A DNA stretch of 64,000 nucleotides from Nocardioides aromaticivorans (GTDB lineage: Bacteria; Actinomycetota; Actinomycetes; Propionibacteriales; Nocardioidaceae): contig NZ_JACBZM010000001.1 of the NCBI RefSeq assembly GCF_013408525.1, forward strand, positions 1,798,001 through 1,862,000, written 5' to 3'. Below are positions 41,383-50,456 of the stretch, piece by piece. How positions within the stretch are numbered: the first letter of the stretch is position 1; each line of letters begins with the position of its first letter. Below the pieces are notes generated by a model. It saw only the letters and a program-made list of their open reading frames with translations, was not told the origin of the DNA and searched no databases. Position numbers and translations under genes: made by a program.

Positions 41383-41423
41383 CCGCGGCCGGCCCGGCGA
41401 CTCGGATGTCAGGCCGGCCGCGG
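41383..41423. repeat. Perfect 12-bp inverted repeat
   Basis: CCGCGGCCGGCC at 41383-41394 and its complement at 41412-41423 with a 17-nt loop, in the 348-bp divergent region between the SGNH and TetR genes. Apart from the CRP-like site, this hairpin and the 41450 dyad, nothing was recognised in 41158-41505. Confidence 0.5.
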
Positions 41424-41449
41424 GAGGGAGCACCGCAGGGCCCGTCAGG

Positions 41450-41464
41450 GCGAACGGTGTTCGC
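41450..41464. promoter_or_regulatory. Probable TetR autoregulatory operator
   Basis: GCGAAC-GGT-GTTCGC is a perfect 6-bp inverted repeat 41 bp upstream of the tetR ATG at 41506. Confidence 0.5.
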
Positions 41465-41505
41465 ACTCGAGCGTACGACCACCGCATCGGGGCGGGAGGG
41501 CACGG

Positions 41506-42234
41506 ATGGGCACAGGGGTCCGCGGAGCGCACCCGAACCGTCAGGCGCAGCAACGCGCCGCGACGTACGACGCGATGGTGAACACTGCTCGCACCCTCCT
41601 GGCCGAGGGTCACGACCTGACCCTGCGCGGCGTCGCCGCGGCGATGGGCGTGAGTCCGGCCGGTCTCTACCGCTACGTCACGAACCTCGACGAGCTCCTG
41701 GACCTGGTGGCCGCGTCGATCGACGAGAGCGTGGCCGCCGACCTCGTCGCGGCCGTCGAGGCGATCTCGGCGGACGACGTGACCAAGCGCTGGCTCGTCG
41801 CCTGGGTCCGGCTGCGTCGCTGGGCGCTGCGCCACCAGGACGAGTTCCGCCTGGTCCTGGCGCGACCCCGCAGTGGCGAGGTGTCGATCCGCGAGGTCTC
41901 CGATGCGTTCCTCGGCACGTGCCTGTGCGCCCTCACGACCCACCAGGACGTCCGGATGCCTCCCGTCCCTCCGGCCGCCGAGCAGACCGTCGTCGCCCTG
42001 GCCGAGCGACCGGGATCCAGCCCCTGGCCGGCCACCCTGGCCTGGCTGCACACGCGCGTGCTCGCCTCGCTCCACGGGGTGGTCGCCCTCGAGGTGACGG
42101 GCTACCTCGACCCGGCACTGGTCCGGAGCGCCGCGGTGTTCCGCGCGACGATGGTCGAGTGGCTGGCGCGCCTCGTCCGGGCCGACGAGCTCGGCGCCCT
42201 GCTGGCCGTGCTCGATGCCGAGCTCGCGGGCTGA
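41506..42234 (+). CDS. TetR-family regulator
   Basis: This 242-residue protein has its HTH at LTLRGVAAAMGVSPAGLYRYVTNLDELLDLV (about residues 38-69), with a C-terminal domain of the TetR WHG type. The ATG at 41506 has GGGAGGG upstream. It is the last gene before the surface-protein cluster on the same strand, 262 bp from it, so it is a candidate regulator of that cluster, of the divergent SGNH gene or of itself. Confidence 0.85.
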   Translation: MGTGVRGAHPNRQAQQRAATYDAMVNTARTLLAEGHDLTLRGVAAAMGVSPAGLYRYVTNLDELLDLVAASIDESVAADLVAAVEAISADDVTKRWLVAWVRLRRWALRHQDEFRLVLARPRSGEVSIREVSDAFLGTCLCALTTHQDVRMPPVPPAAEQTVVALAERPGSSPWPATLAWLHTRVLASLHGVVALEVTGYLDPALVRSAAVFRATMVEWLARLVRADELGALLAVLDAELAG

Positions 42235-42328
42235 GCTCCGGGCCGACACCGAAAATTCTCCCGGAAGCTTCTGGACAGTTGCCAAGACCCGGGTGCAGGA
42301 TGACCACAGATTGACAGCCGTTTGACAG

Positions 42329-42349
42329 CCGGGATCCCCCAGATCCCGG
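42329..42349 (+). terminator. Hairpin between tetR and the surface-protein cluster
   Basis: CCGGGATC-CCCCA-GATCCCGG, a perfect 8-bp stem 95 bp after the tetR stop with no clear T-tract. Two TTTGACAGCC-like direct repeats (near 42311 and 42322) precede it. It may be a terminator or part of the cluster's promoter region. Confidence 0.45.
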
Positions 42350-42496
42350 ACTGGTTGATCGTCTGAGGTGGCGACTGATGTCGCATTCCGAGCACCGAGG
42401 GCAGCAGAACGGTTCGCCTCTTCCACGTCAGGGCCCGGCATCACGGACCCGAGGTGGCGCGGCGGACTCACCCCCCTTGAGCTCCGGGAGACCGAG

Positions 42497-43678
42497 ATGG
42501 CAGCAGCCACTGCGACCGCCGTGGGCGGTCAGGTGCGCTCGCGGGCCGTGCGCCGCACCTGCTGGCGCCTCACCGTCCTCCTCGGCCTGTCCTGGGCCGC
42601 GCTGCTCCTCCTCGGCGGCACCGCCCATGCCGCGTGCGACGACGCCACCTGCGAGCAGCCCGCCGCTCCCGCGCAGCCCGGGGCCGAGGTGCCGATGGTC
42701 GGCGAGCTCCTTGCGAACGCCGACGAGCCCACGACACCGCAGCCCCTCCGCCAGGTCGCAGACCTGACCGCCACTGCCCTCGACGGCCTCCGCGGTACGA
42801 CGCCCGCGCACACGCCGGACCCGGCCGCCGCCGTCGACGCCCTGCCCGCCCTCCCGGCCGCAGGGGCCCACACTCCGGCCGCTGCGGCGCCGAGCACCGG
42901 CATCGACGCGGCCGGCCTCCTGACGAACACCGTTCGCGACACCGTCGAGGCCACCGGCGAGAAGCTGACGCTGAAGGACGTTCCCTCGATCCGCGCCACC
43001 GTCACCCCGCTCGTCGACTCCCTCACCCGCCAGGTCGTCGGCACCGCGGACGACGCGGTCGACACCGTCGAGACCCTCGCCGCGCCCCTGCCCCTGGCCG
43101 GCGGGCTGGCGCAGACGCTGCGCACCGCGGTCGGCACGCTCAGCCTGGCCAGCCAGCTCGCCGTCGACGCGACCGATGCGGTGACCGGCTCCGTCGACGA
43201 GGTCGTCGGTACGACGGCCGCCGTCATCGCGCCGGTCGTGGAGCAGGTGACCCACCCGGCCGGCACCGGCGACTCCGCCGGACCGACCACCGGCGCCGGG
43301 CCGGCCCCCTCCGCCGCGGACGCCGCGACGGGTCCCGCCCTCGGCGTGGTGACGGTCCGCCTCGACGCGCCGCACGCGGACCTGGCCTCCGGCACGCGCA
43401 CCCTGTCCGGGCCGGCGGTCCCGCCGCCCGACGCCGTCGCCCTCACGCCCGTGGCGCAGCCCGCAGCGGACACCGTCACCGCCCTCCCGGTTCCGGTGTC
43501 CGGCGCAGGCTTCACCCCCGGCACCGGCGGCGCCGCCTCGGCGCCCCGGCCCGACCACCCGCTGGCGCGGGTCGCACCCGAGCCCCTGGCGGCTCGTCCC
43601 GCGACCGCTCCGGTGGCGTGCCCCGCCGGTCCGATGCCGGGCACCCCGGCCGCCGACCCGGCCTTCTCACCGGACTGA
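42497..43678 (+). CDS. Ala/Pro/Thr-rich secreted protein, first gene of the surface cluster
   Basis: This 393-residue protein has a signal peptide (RLTVLLGLSWAALLLLGGTAHA-AC) right before two cysteines (ACDDATCEQP). The rest is low-complexity, rich in A, T, P and V, with a predicted amphipathic helical section (about 130-260: TNTVRDTVEATGEKL, SLTRQVVGTADDAVDTVETL, LASQLAVDATDAVTGSVDEVV). There is no LPxTG-type tail. GGGAG precedes the ATG at 42497. Its position suggests a partner of the two repeat proteins downstream. No family was recognised. Confidence 0.72.
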   Translation: MAAATATAVGGQVRSRAVRRTCWRLTVLLGLSWAALLLLGGTAHAACDDATCEQPAAPAQPGAEVPMVGELLANADEPTTPQPLRQVADLTATALDGLRGTTPAHTPDPAAAVDALPALPAAGAHTPAAAAPSTGIDAAGLLTNTVRDTVEATGEKLTLKDVPSIRATVTPLVDSLTRQVVGTADDAVDTVETLAAPLPLAGGLAQTLRTAVGTLSLASQLAVDATDAVTGSVDEVVGTTAAVIAPVVEQVTHPAGTGDSAGPTTGAGPAPSAADAATGPALGVVTVRLDAPHADLASGTRTLSGPAVPPPDAVALTPVAQPAADTVTALPVPVSGAGFTPGTGGAASAPRPDHPLARVAPEPLAARPATAPVACPAGPMPGTPAADPAFSPD

Positions 43679-43688
43679 ACCAGGGACG

Positions 43689-43710
43689 CCACGTCCTCTG
43701 AGTGACGTGG
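43689..43710 (+). terminator. Hairpin after the first cluster gene
   Basis: CCACGTC-n8-GACGTGG stem 10 bp after the stop, with no T-tract. It is followed by two GACGTACGG-containing dyads (43720-43736 and 43748-43760) in the 167-bp gap before the next gene. These could be operators of an internal promoter. Confidence 0.4.
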
Positions 43711-43845
43711 CAGCCGGCACCGCCGACGTACGGCGGAGGGCCCACCTCCCGACGTACGGGCCGGCCTTCGAAGGACAACCGCTCTGCTCGCTCGACCGTT
43801 CGCAGTCGCACTTTCTTCGAACTTCCCTGAACCAGGAGAACCAGC

Positions 43846-46797
43846 ATGTCCATGCAACCCCGCGCTTCGCGCAACACGGGCTGGCAGCCCATCGGGCTCG
43901 CCACGCCCCTGGAGCCTGACGCCACCGTCCGCAGCATCGCGGTCGCTCGCGCCAGCCGGTCCGCCCGGACCCTCATCGCCCCCGGTGTCGCGCTCGCCGC
44001 GACCCTCGGCGTCGTCTCGTCGGCCGCCGCTCAGGTCGGTGTGATGCCGACCCCGGGCGCCGACGTCTCGGTCACCTCGACGCCGCACGCGGACGCCGGT
44101 GGCGCCGGTACGACGCCGACCACGACCTCGACCAAGACCTCCACGAAGACCTCCACGAAGACCTCCACGAAGACCTCGACGACACTGTCCGGGTCCGCAC
44201 TCTCGGGCCTGCCGATCGTCGGCGGCTTCCTCGGCACCGACGTCCTCGGCGGAGGGATCTTCACCGGCGGCCTGTTCGGTGGGGAGACCGTCCAGACCTC
44301 GGCGAGCAACGGCTCGACCAGCTCCTCGGGGGGCCACTCCGGCGGCCACACCCAGGGCGGCGACGCCTGCGACTTCTTCCTCGACCACATGTGGAAGAAC
44401 GAGGACGGCATCCCCGTCATCGGCACCAACCAGCACTTCCTGACGTTCCACACCGACCCCGACTACAAGAACCTGATCCTGTCGCTCGCGAGCGGTGCGA
44501 TCGGGAACTCGGAGATGCCGATCATCGACATCTACGGCGGGCCGCTCGGCTGGATCCCGATCTTCAACCCGTCGCACGTCCGCGGCCACGGCACGGACTA
44601 CGTCACGCTGCTCACGGGCTGCGGCGGCATGGGGATCCCGATCGACCCGAAGACCCTCAGCGTCGACCTCGACAAGCTGCCCACGCCGGAGAAGGTGACC
44701 GCCCTCATCCAGGACGGCCTGCCGACCCTGCCGTCGCTGCCGAAGCTGCTCGACCCGAACTACCTCTACGACACCCTCGCGATCACCGAGATCATGAACC
44801 GCCTCGGGCCCGAGACCGTGCTGACGCCGGACGAGTACCTCGCCTTCGCCGGCAACAACTTCGACGCCTTCCGCCTGCTCTGGCAGACGGCGCTCGAGAA
44901 GGTCGGCAGCGGCGATCCCGCCGCCGTCCTCGAGGTCCTGCAGATCACCGACAACATCAAGACCCTCGAGTCGCTCGGACTCCCCGGCCTGCCCGGGAGC
45001 GACTCGCCGAACGGCGACCTCACCGGTGACATCCCGGTCGTCGGCGACCTGCTCGCCGGGGTCATGACCGGAGACGTCGAAGGGGCGCTGCCGACCGGCG
45101 ACCTCACCAGCGGCATCCCGGTCCTGGGCGGCATCCTCGGCGGCGGTACGAAGGCCCCGGCCGGCTCGATCGTCATCGGCGGCAAGACCTACCCGGTCGA
45201 GGGCGACACCGTCACCGTCGACGGGGTCAAGTACGCCGTGCGCGACGGCAAGGTGACCATCGGCGGCAAGACCTACACCGTGACGGTGCCCGACGGCGAC
45301 GACCCGGCGGGATCCCCGACGGCCGGACTGCCGGTCCTGGGCGACCTCCTCGGCGGCGGATCGTCGCCCGTCGCGGGCCTGCCGATCGTCGGCGACCTGC
45401 TGGGCGGATCCCCGTCCGGCGACGAGCCCGGCGACGAGCCCGGTGACGAGCCCGGTGACGAGCCCGGTGACGAGCCCGGTGACGAGCCCGGTGACGAGCC
45501 CGGCGACGAGCCCGGCGACGAGCCCGGCGACGAGCCCGCTGGCGGTCTCCCGATCCTGGGCGACCTCCTCGGCGGCGGTTCCTCGCCCGTTGCGGGCCTG
45601 CCGATCGTCGGCGACCTGCTGGGCGGAGCCCCGTCCGACAACCCCGGCGACAACCCCGGCGACAACCCCGGCGACAACCCCGGCGACAACCCCGGCGACA
45701 ACCCGGGCGACAACCCGGGCGACAACCCGGGCGACAACCCCGGTGACGACGACCCGTCCGACAACCCCGGCGACAACCCCGGTGACGACGACCCGTCCGA
45801 CAACCCCGGCGACAACCCCGGTGACGACGACCCGTCCGACAACCCCGGCGACAACCCCGGCGACGACCCCGGTGACGACGACCCGTCCGACAACCCCGGC
45901 GACAACCCCGGTGGTTCCGGCGGTCACGCGACCGGCACCGTCACCGTGGGCGGCGTGACCTACCAGGTCCGCGGCGGCACCGTGACCATCAACGGCGCCC
46001 AGTACCCGGTCCGCAACGGCACCGTGACCGTCAACGGCGTCGCCTACCCGGTCACGCCGAGGACGCCGGGCAGCCCGCCCGTCGACACCCCGCAGGGCAC
46101 GGTGACGTTCAGCCTCGGCTCGCCCAAGGTGAACGGCCAGAGCTCGCCGAACGCTCCCGGAGCCGTGATCCCGGTGGGCGGGCAGGTGACCTACACGGTC
46201 CCGGTGACCAACACCGGCACCCTCCCGATCACCACGCTGACCGCCAAGGCGTCGGACGGCGGCACGCTGACCGGCGGCCGGCTCCCGCTCCGGCCGGGAC
46301 AGACCACGACGCTCACCTACACGACGACGGCCAAGCCCGGCGCGCAGGCGGTGACCTTCTCGATCGTGGCCTCGAACCCGAACGGGCAGCAGCAGGGCAA
46401 GACGTGCTCGGCGGTCTACACCGGCACCGTCCAGCACGGTCAGCTCGTGTCGACCGACGGCCTGATGGTCGACGGGAAGGCCACCAGTGACGCCGTTCGC
46501 TACACCTTCCACTCGACCGACCCCGCCAAGGTGTCCTTCCAGGTCACCAACTCCGGGGACGCCCCGCTGCGCAACGTCAGCGCGTCGTCGCCGGCCGGCC
46601 AGGTCACCGGGGGCAAGGCCACGCTGCAGCCCGGCGAGTCCGCCTGGTACACGGTCGTCGTCCAGCCGCGGTCCGGCCTGAACTCGGTGCCGGTCAGCTT
46701 CAGCGGCACCGACGCGAGCGGCAAGACCACCACCGTGAAGGAGTCGTTCGACTACACGCTCTGCACCTGCGCGTCGCCGGCGACCCCCGAGGCCTGA
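43846..46797 (+). CDS. Large secreted repeat protein 1 of the surface cluster
   Basis: This 983-residue protein has an unusually long N-region (about 35 residues) before the hydrophobic signal segment (LIAPGVALAATLGVVSSAAA). In order come a TSTKTSTK tract (about 93-110), a unique domain (about 170-390, DACDFFLDHMWKNEDGIPVI, HVRGHGTDYVTLLTGCGG) and repeated GLPVLGDLLGGG-type stretches. Then come ten GDEP units (about 525-564), a GDNP/GDDDPSDNP tract (about 598-690), one three-unit YPV module (GTVTVNGVAYPV, about 694-738) and two DUF11-like beta domains (about 750-980). An earlier, degenerate YPV module lies at about 440-482. There is no sorting signal, so it may be released or held non-covalently. 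AGGAG precedes the ATG. Function unknown. Confidence 0.78.
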   Translation: MSMQPRASRNTGWQPIGLATPLEPDATVRSIAVARASRSARTLIAPGVALAATLGVVSSAAAQVGVMPTPGADVSVTSTPHADAGGAGTTPTTTSTKTSTKTSTKTSTKTSTTLSGSALSGLPIVGGFLGTDVLGGGIFTGGLFGGETVQTSASNGSTSSSGGHSGGHTQGGDACDFFLDHMWKNEDGIPVIGTNQHFLTFHTDPDYKNLILSLASGAIGNSEMPIIDIYGGPLGWIPIFNPSHVRGHGTDYVTLLTGCGGMGIPIDPKTLSVDLDKLPTPEKVTALIQDGLPTLPSLPKLLDPNYLYDTLAITEIMNRLGPETVLTPDEYLAFAGNNFDAFRLLWQTALEKVGSGDPAAVLEVLQITDNIKTLESLGLPGLPGSDSPNGDLTGDIPVVGDLLAGVMTGDVEGALPTGDLTSGIPVLGGILGGGTKAPAGSIVIGGKTYPVEGDTVTVDGVKYAVRDGKVTIGGKTYTVTVPDGDDPAGSPTAGLPVLGDLLGGGSSPVAGLPIVGDLLGGSPSGDEPGDEPGDEPGDEPGDEPGDEPGDEPGDEPGDEPGDEPAGGLPILGDLLGGGSSPVAGLPIVGDLLGGAPSDNPGDNPGDNPGDNPGDNPGDNPGDNPGDNPGDNPGDDDPSDNPGDNPGDDDPSDNPGDNPGDDDPSDNPGDNPGDDPGDDDPSDNPGDNPGGSGGHATGTVTVGGVTYQVRGGTVTINGAQYPVRNGTVTVNGVAYPVTPRTPGSPPVDTPQGTVTFSLGSPKVNGQSSPNAPGAVIPVGGQVTYTVPVTNTGTLPITTLTAKASDGGTLTGGRLPLRPGQTTTLTYTTTAKPGAQAVTFSIVASNPNGQQQGKTCSAVYTGTVQHGQLVSTDGLMVDGKATSDAVRYTFHSTDPAKVSFQVTNSGDAPLRNVSASSPAGQVTGGKATLQPGESAWYTVVVQPRSGLNSVPVSFSGTDASGKTTTVKESFDYTLCTCASPATPEA
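45418..45537 (+). repeat. 12-bp coding microsatellite (ten GDEP units)
   Basis: Ten consecutive 12-bp units GGYGACGAGCCC encode GDEP. Near-identity at DNA level makes copy-number change by slippage likely. Confidence 0.9.
45637..45915 (+). repeat. 12-bp coding repeat tract (GDNP, then GDDDPSDNP blocks)
   Basis: About nine GDNP units are followed by higher-order blocks of GDDDPSDNPGDNP. A flexible acidic spacer in the protein is expected. Confidence 0.85.
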
Positions 46798-46806
46798 GGA
46801 ATGTCG

Positions 46807-49800
46807 ATGACAACGAAACCCTGGATGAGGCGGTCCGTCGTGACCGGCTTGGCCGTGGGAGGGTTTCTCCTCCTCGGCGTGGGCTCCGCCCACGCCGAGG
46901 ACGGGGACAGTCCCACACCGGTCGAGTCGCTCACCGGGACCGTCACCACGCTGCTCGGCGCGGACGGGCCACTCGGAGGAGACACCTCCGGCCACTCCGC
47001 TCCGACGGACCTGCGTCCGACGCACGGGACCCCGGTCTTCCCCGAGACGAATGTCGAGGCGGAGATCGCCGAGCCCGACCCGATGCCCCTGCCGGAGCCG
47101 GTGGAGCTGACGGAGCCGGAGCAGATCTACACGATCCAGCCGGTGGACGAGGCGACTGACGGGAGTGCTCCCTCGGAGAGCACCTCCGACTCCGACCTCG
47201 CCGCCACGTCGGATCCCGCGCCGGCGACCGTCGCCGACACCGCGTCGGAGGCAGCCCCGCGGCCGGCCGACGGCTGCGCGTGCAACCTCACGATGGGTAC
47301 GCCGACCGTCAACGGCCGGACGGCAGGGGCACCGGGCACCGCCCAGGTCCCCGCGGACCGGGCCGCGACGATCGCCGTACCGGTCTCCAACACGGGCAAC
47401 GTCACCGTGACCAACCTGGCCGTCTCCGGCCCGGGCGGGAGGATGACGTGCGGCAGCACCACGCTCGCCGTCGACGCATCGACGACGTGCACCGGGTCGT
47501 GGACGCCGGGTGCCGGCAGCCGGAGCGCCCCGATCCGTGCCACCGCGTCCACGCCCGGGGGCAGGGTGACGGGCTCGGCACTGCTCTTCGCCACCGGTCT
47601 CGCGACCGGCGGTGGCGTGCCGGGCAACCCGGGCAGCGGTACGCCGGACAAGGGTTGCTCCTGCGACCTGACCTCCGGTACCCCCAGCGTCGGCGGCAAG
47701 GCTGCTGGCGGCGCCGGGACCGCAGAGGTGCCGGTGGGTACGACCACCACGGTGTCGATCCCGGTGTCGAACACGGGCACCAGGACCGTGTCGAACCTGT
47801 CGGCCACCAGCCCGGAGGGCCCGCTCACGTGTGCCGACACCGAGCTGGCGCCGACCGAGTCGACGACCTGCTCCCGCCAGGTGCGGGCCGAGACCGGCGA
47901 CCAGGTCGTGCCCATCACCATCTACGGCACGACCTCCGACGGTCGCCGGACGACTGCCCAGGGCATCGCCCACGTGACCGGTGTGCCGGACGATGACGAC
48001 GGATCGGACAACCCGGGAGGATCGGACGACCCGGGCGACACCACCGACGGCACCATCAAGGTCGGCGGCGTCACCTACCCCGTCACCGACGGCACCGTCA
48101 CCATCGGCGGGGTCAAGTACCCGGTCAAGAACGGCACCGTCACCATCGGCGGAGTGGCCTACCCGGTCACCCCGACCCACGGCGGGACCGACAACCCGGG
48201 CGACACCACCGACGGCACCATCAAGGTCGGCGGCGTCACCTACCCCGTCAAGAACGGCACCGTCACCATCGACGGCGTCAGGTACCCCGTCAAGAACGGC
48301 ACCGTCACCATCGGCGGCGTGGCCTACCCGGTCACCCCGACCCACGGCGGGGCCACGGGCACCATCACCGTGAACGGGGTCACGTACCCGGTCACCGACG
48401 GCACCGTCACCATCGGCGGGGTCAGGTACCCCGTCAAGAACGGCACCGTCACCATCGGCGGCGTGGCCTACCCGGTCACCCCGACCCACGGCGGGGCCAC
48501 GGGCACCATCACCGTGAACGGGGTCACGTACCCGGTCACCGACGGCACCGTCACCATCGGCGGGGTCAAGTACCCCGTCAAGAACGGCACCGTCACCATC
48601 GGCGGCGTGGCCTACCCGGTCACCCCCACCCACGGCGGGGCCACGGGCACCATCACCGTCAACGGGGTCACGTACCCGGTCACCGACGGCACCGTCACCA
48701 TCGGCGGGGTCACGTACCCCGTCAAGAACGGCACCGTCACCATCGGCGGCGTGGCCTACCCGGTCACCCCCACCGACGGCGGGACCGACAACCCGGGCGC
48801 CACCACCGACGGCACCATCAAGGTCGGCGGCGTCACCTACCCCGTCAAGAACGGCACCGTCACCGTCAACGGAGTGAAGTACCCCGTCAAGAACGGCACC
48901 GTCACCATCGGCGGCGTGGCCTACCCGGTCACCCCCACCCACGGGACCGACAACCCGGGCGCCACCACCGACGGCACCATCAAGGTCGGCGGCGTCACCT
49001 ACCCCGTCAAGAACGGCACCGTCACCGTCAACGGAGTGAAGTACCCGGTCAAGAACGGCACCGTCACCATCGGCGGCGTGGCCTACCCGGTCACCCCGAC
49101 CCACGGCGGGGCCACGGGCACCATCACCGTGAACGGGGTCACGTACCCGGTCACCGACGGCACCGTCACCATCGGCGGGGTCAACTACCCGGTCAAGAAC
49201 GGCACCGTCACCATCGGCGGAGTGGCCTACCCGGTCACCCCCACCGACGGCGGGACCGACAACCCGGGCGACACCACCAACGGCACCATCAAGGTCGGCG
49301 GCGTCACCTACCCCGTCAAGAACGGCACCGTCACCATCGACGGCGTCAAGTACCCCGTCAAGAACGGCACCGTCACCATCGGCGGCGTGAGCTACCCGGT
49401 CACCACGTCCGGCGGCACCGACGGGTCTGGGGGGCCCGACGGATCCGACGGCCAGGCGAGCGGGAGCATCACCGTTGACGGCGTGACCTACCCGGTCGCG
49501 GACGGCTCGGCCACCGTGGACGGGGTCGCGTACCCCGTGCACGACGGCACCGTGACGATCGACGGCGTGGCCTACCCGGTGACGCCGAGCGACGACGGTT
49601 CGGACGGCCACGGCTCCGACGGTCACGGGTCCGACGACCCCGGTGGGTCGGACGACCCCGGCGGGTCCGGCGACAACGGTCCGTTGGCGATCACCGACCC
49701 GACCGTCAACGGCAAGGCCGCCGACGCCCCCGGGTCACTGGACGCCGAGGCCCACAAGGCGGCGACGGTGGAGTTCGACGTGACCAACACCGGTGACGTG

Positions 49801-50439
49801 GACGTGACCGGGCTGTCCGGCCAGGTCGGCTCCGGCGACATCCGTTGCACGGAGACCGAGCTCGCCCCGGGCGAGTCGACCACCTGCCGTGGGCGGGTCG
49901 TCCCGCGCGTCGGTGCGCAGACCACACCGGTCCAGGTGTCGGCTGCGACCGCCGACGGCGGGAGTACGACGTCGGTCCGGGCGCTCCGGCTCTCGGGTGT
50001 CGCGCCGAGCACCGGCGGCCACGCCGGTGGTCACGCTGGCCCGTCCGGCGGGACGCCCGGCGGCGGAGCATCCGGCGGCATGCCGGGCGCCCACTCCGGC
50101 GGGATGCCCGGCGCCCACTCCGGTGGGATGTCGGGCGGGGTCCCGGCGGCCCACGCCGGCGGCTCGGTGCACTCCGGCACCGGGACGTCCGACGGCGCGA
50201 TCGTCGGCGGCGTACCGGCTCCGGACGGCATGACCGGCCAGGGCCACGGCCACCCGGCCGACGGCGGCTTCCCCATGCCCCGCGGGGGCGTGGAGGCCGG
50301 CGGCGGCGGCACGGCGGCTGAGCTGCCGGTCGTCGGTCACGAGCAGGACGACGAGGGCAACCTCCTCGTCTGGCTGCTCCTCCTCGCAGGCGCTGGTGTC
50401 GTCGTGGCCCAGCGCGTGCGTACCCGCAGCTCGCGCTGA
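46807..50439 (+). CDS. Large secreted repeat protein 2 with C-terminal sorting-type tail
   Basis: This protein of about 1210 residues has a signal peptide (VVTGLAVGGFLLLGVGSAHA-ED) and an acidic stretch. Two DUF11-like domains follow (about 155-265 and 280-395), each opening with a CxC or CNL motif. Ten YPV modules (about 411-928) each hold three 14-residue units such as GTVTIGGVKYPVKN. Then come a third DUF11-like domain (about 958-1070), a GGMPGAHSGG linker, and the tail ELPVVGHE, a hydrophobic helix and QRVRTRSSR. The tail has the layout of a sortase substrate, but LPVVG departs from LPxTG. GAGGA favours the ATG at 46807 over that at 46801. It starts 9 bp after repeat protein 1. Confidence 0.82.
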   Translation: MTTKPWMRRSVVTGLAVGGFLLLGVGSAHAEDGDSPTPVESLTGTVTTLLGADGPLGGDTSGHSAPTDLRPTHGTPVFPETNVEAEIAEPDPMPLPEPVELTEPEQIYTIQPVDEATDGSAPSESTSDSDLAATSDPAPATVADTASEAAPRPADGCACNLTMGTPTVNGRTAGAPGTAQVPADRAATIAVPVSNTGNVTVTNLAVSGPGGRMTCGSTTLAVDASTTCTGSWTPGAGSRSAPIRATASTPGGRVTGSALLFATGLATGGGVPGNPGSGTPDKGCSCDLTSGTPSVGGKAAGGAGTAEVPVGTTTTVSIPVSNTGTRTVSNLSATSPEGPLTCADTELAPTESTTCSRQVRAETGDQVVPITIYGTTSDGRRTTAQGIAHVTGVPDDDDGSDNPGGSDDPGDTTDGTIKVGGVTYPVTDGTVTIGGVKYPVKNGTVTIGGVAYPVTPTHGGTDNPGDTTDGTIKVGGVTYPVKNGTVTIDGVRYPVKNGTVTIGGVAYPVTPTHGGATGTITVNGVTYPVTDGTVTIGGVRYPVKNGTVTIGGVAYPVTPTHGGATGTITVNGVTYPVTDGTVTIGGVKYPVKNGTVTIGGVAYPVTPTHGGATGTITVNGVTYPVTDGTVTIGGVTYPVKNGTVTIGGVAYPVTPTDGGTDNPGATTDGTIKVGGVTYPVKNGTVTVNGVKYPVKNGTVTIGGVAYPVTPTHGTDNPGATTDGTIKVGGVTYPVKNGTVTVNGVKYPVKNGTVTIGGVAYPVTPTHGGATGTITVNGVTYPVTDGTVTIGGVNYPVKNGTVTIGGVAYPVTPTDGGTDNPGDTTNGTIKVGGVTYPVKNGTVTIDGVKYPVKNGTVTIGGVSYPVTTSGGTDGSGGPDGSDGQASGSITVDGVTYPVADGSATVDGVAYPVHDGTVTIDGVAYPVTPSDDGSDGHGSDGHGSDDPGGSDDPGGSGDNGPLAITDPTVNGKAADAPGSLDAEAHKAATVEFDVTNTGDVDVTGLSGQVGSGDIRCTETELAPGESTTCRGRVVPRVGAQTTPVQVSAATADGGSTTSVRALRLSGVAPSTGGHAGGHAGPSGGTPGGGASGGMPGAHSGGMPGAHSGGMSGGVPAAHAGGSVHSGTGTSDGAIVGGVPAPDGMTGQGHGHPADGGFPMPRGGVEAGGGGTAAELPVVGHEQDDEGNLLVWLLLLAGAGVVVAQRVRTRSSR
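48040..49590 (+). repeat. Coding minisatellite: ten blocks of three 42-bp units
   Basis: Blocks of about 140-165 bp encode three units of the form G-T-V/I-x-V/I-x-G-V-x-Y-P-V-x-x. Units 2 and 3 are nearly identical between blocks at DNA level. Linkers alternate between THGGATGTITVN and THGGTDNPGDTTDG types, showing at least two duplication lineages. The tenth block is diverged. Confidence 0.92.
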
Positions 50440-50456
50440 CCCAGCCCGGGCACCCG

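Noticed and set aside
42350..42496. Possible cyclic-di-AMP riboswitch before a wall-related secreted protein
   Set aside because: The expected conserved core segments were not found in order. Only a general position argument supported it.
48040..49590. Regular direct repeats that could suggest a CRISPR array
   Set aside because: Units are contiguous, in frame and encode a protein module. There are no unique spacers and no cas genes.
42529..49626. A minus-strand open frame of more than 2300 codons across the surface cluster
   Set aside because: It is antisense to three well-supported secreted genes with RBSs and signal peptides. Its repetitive content (DGDGAVLDGV-like) simply mirrors the repeats, and GC bias suppresses stops.
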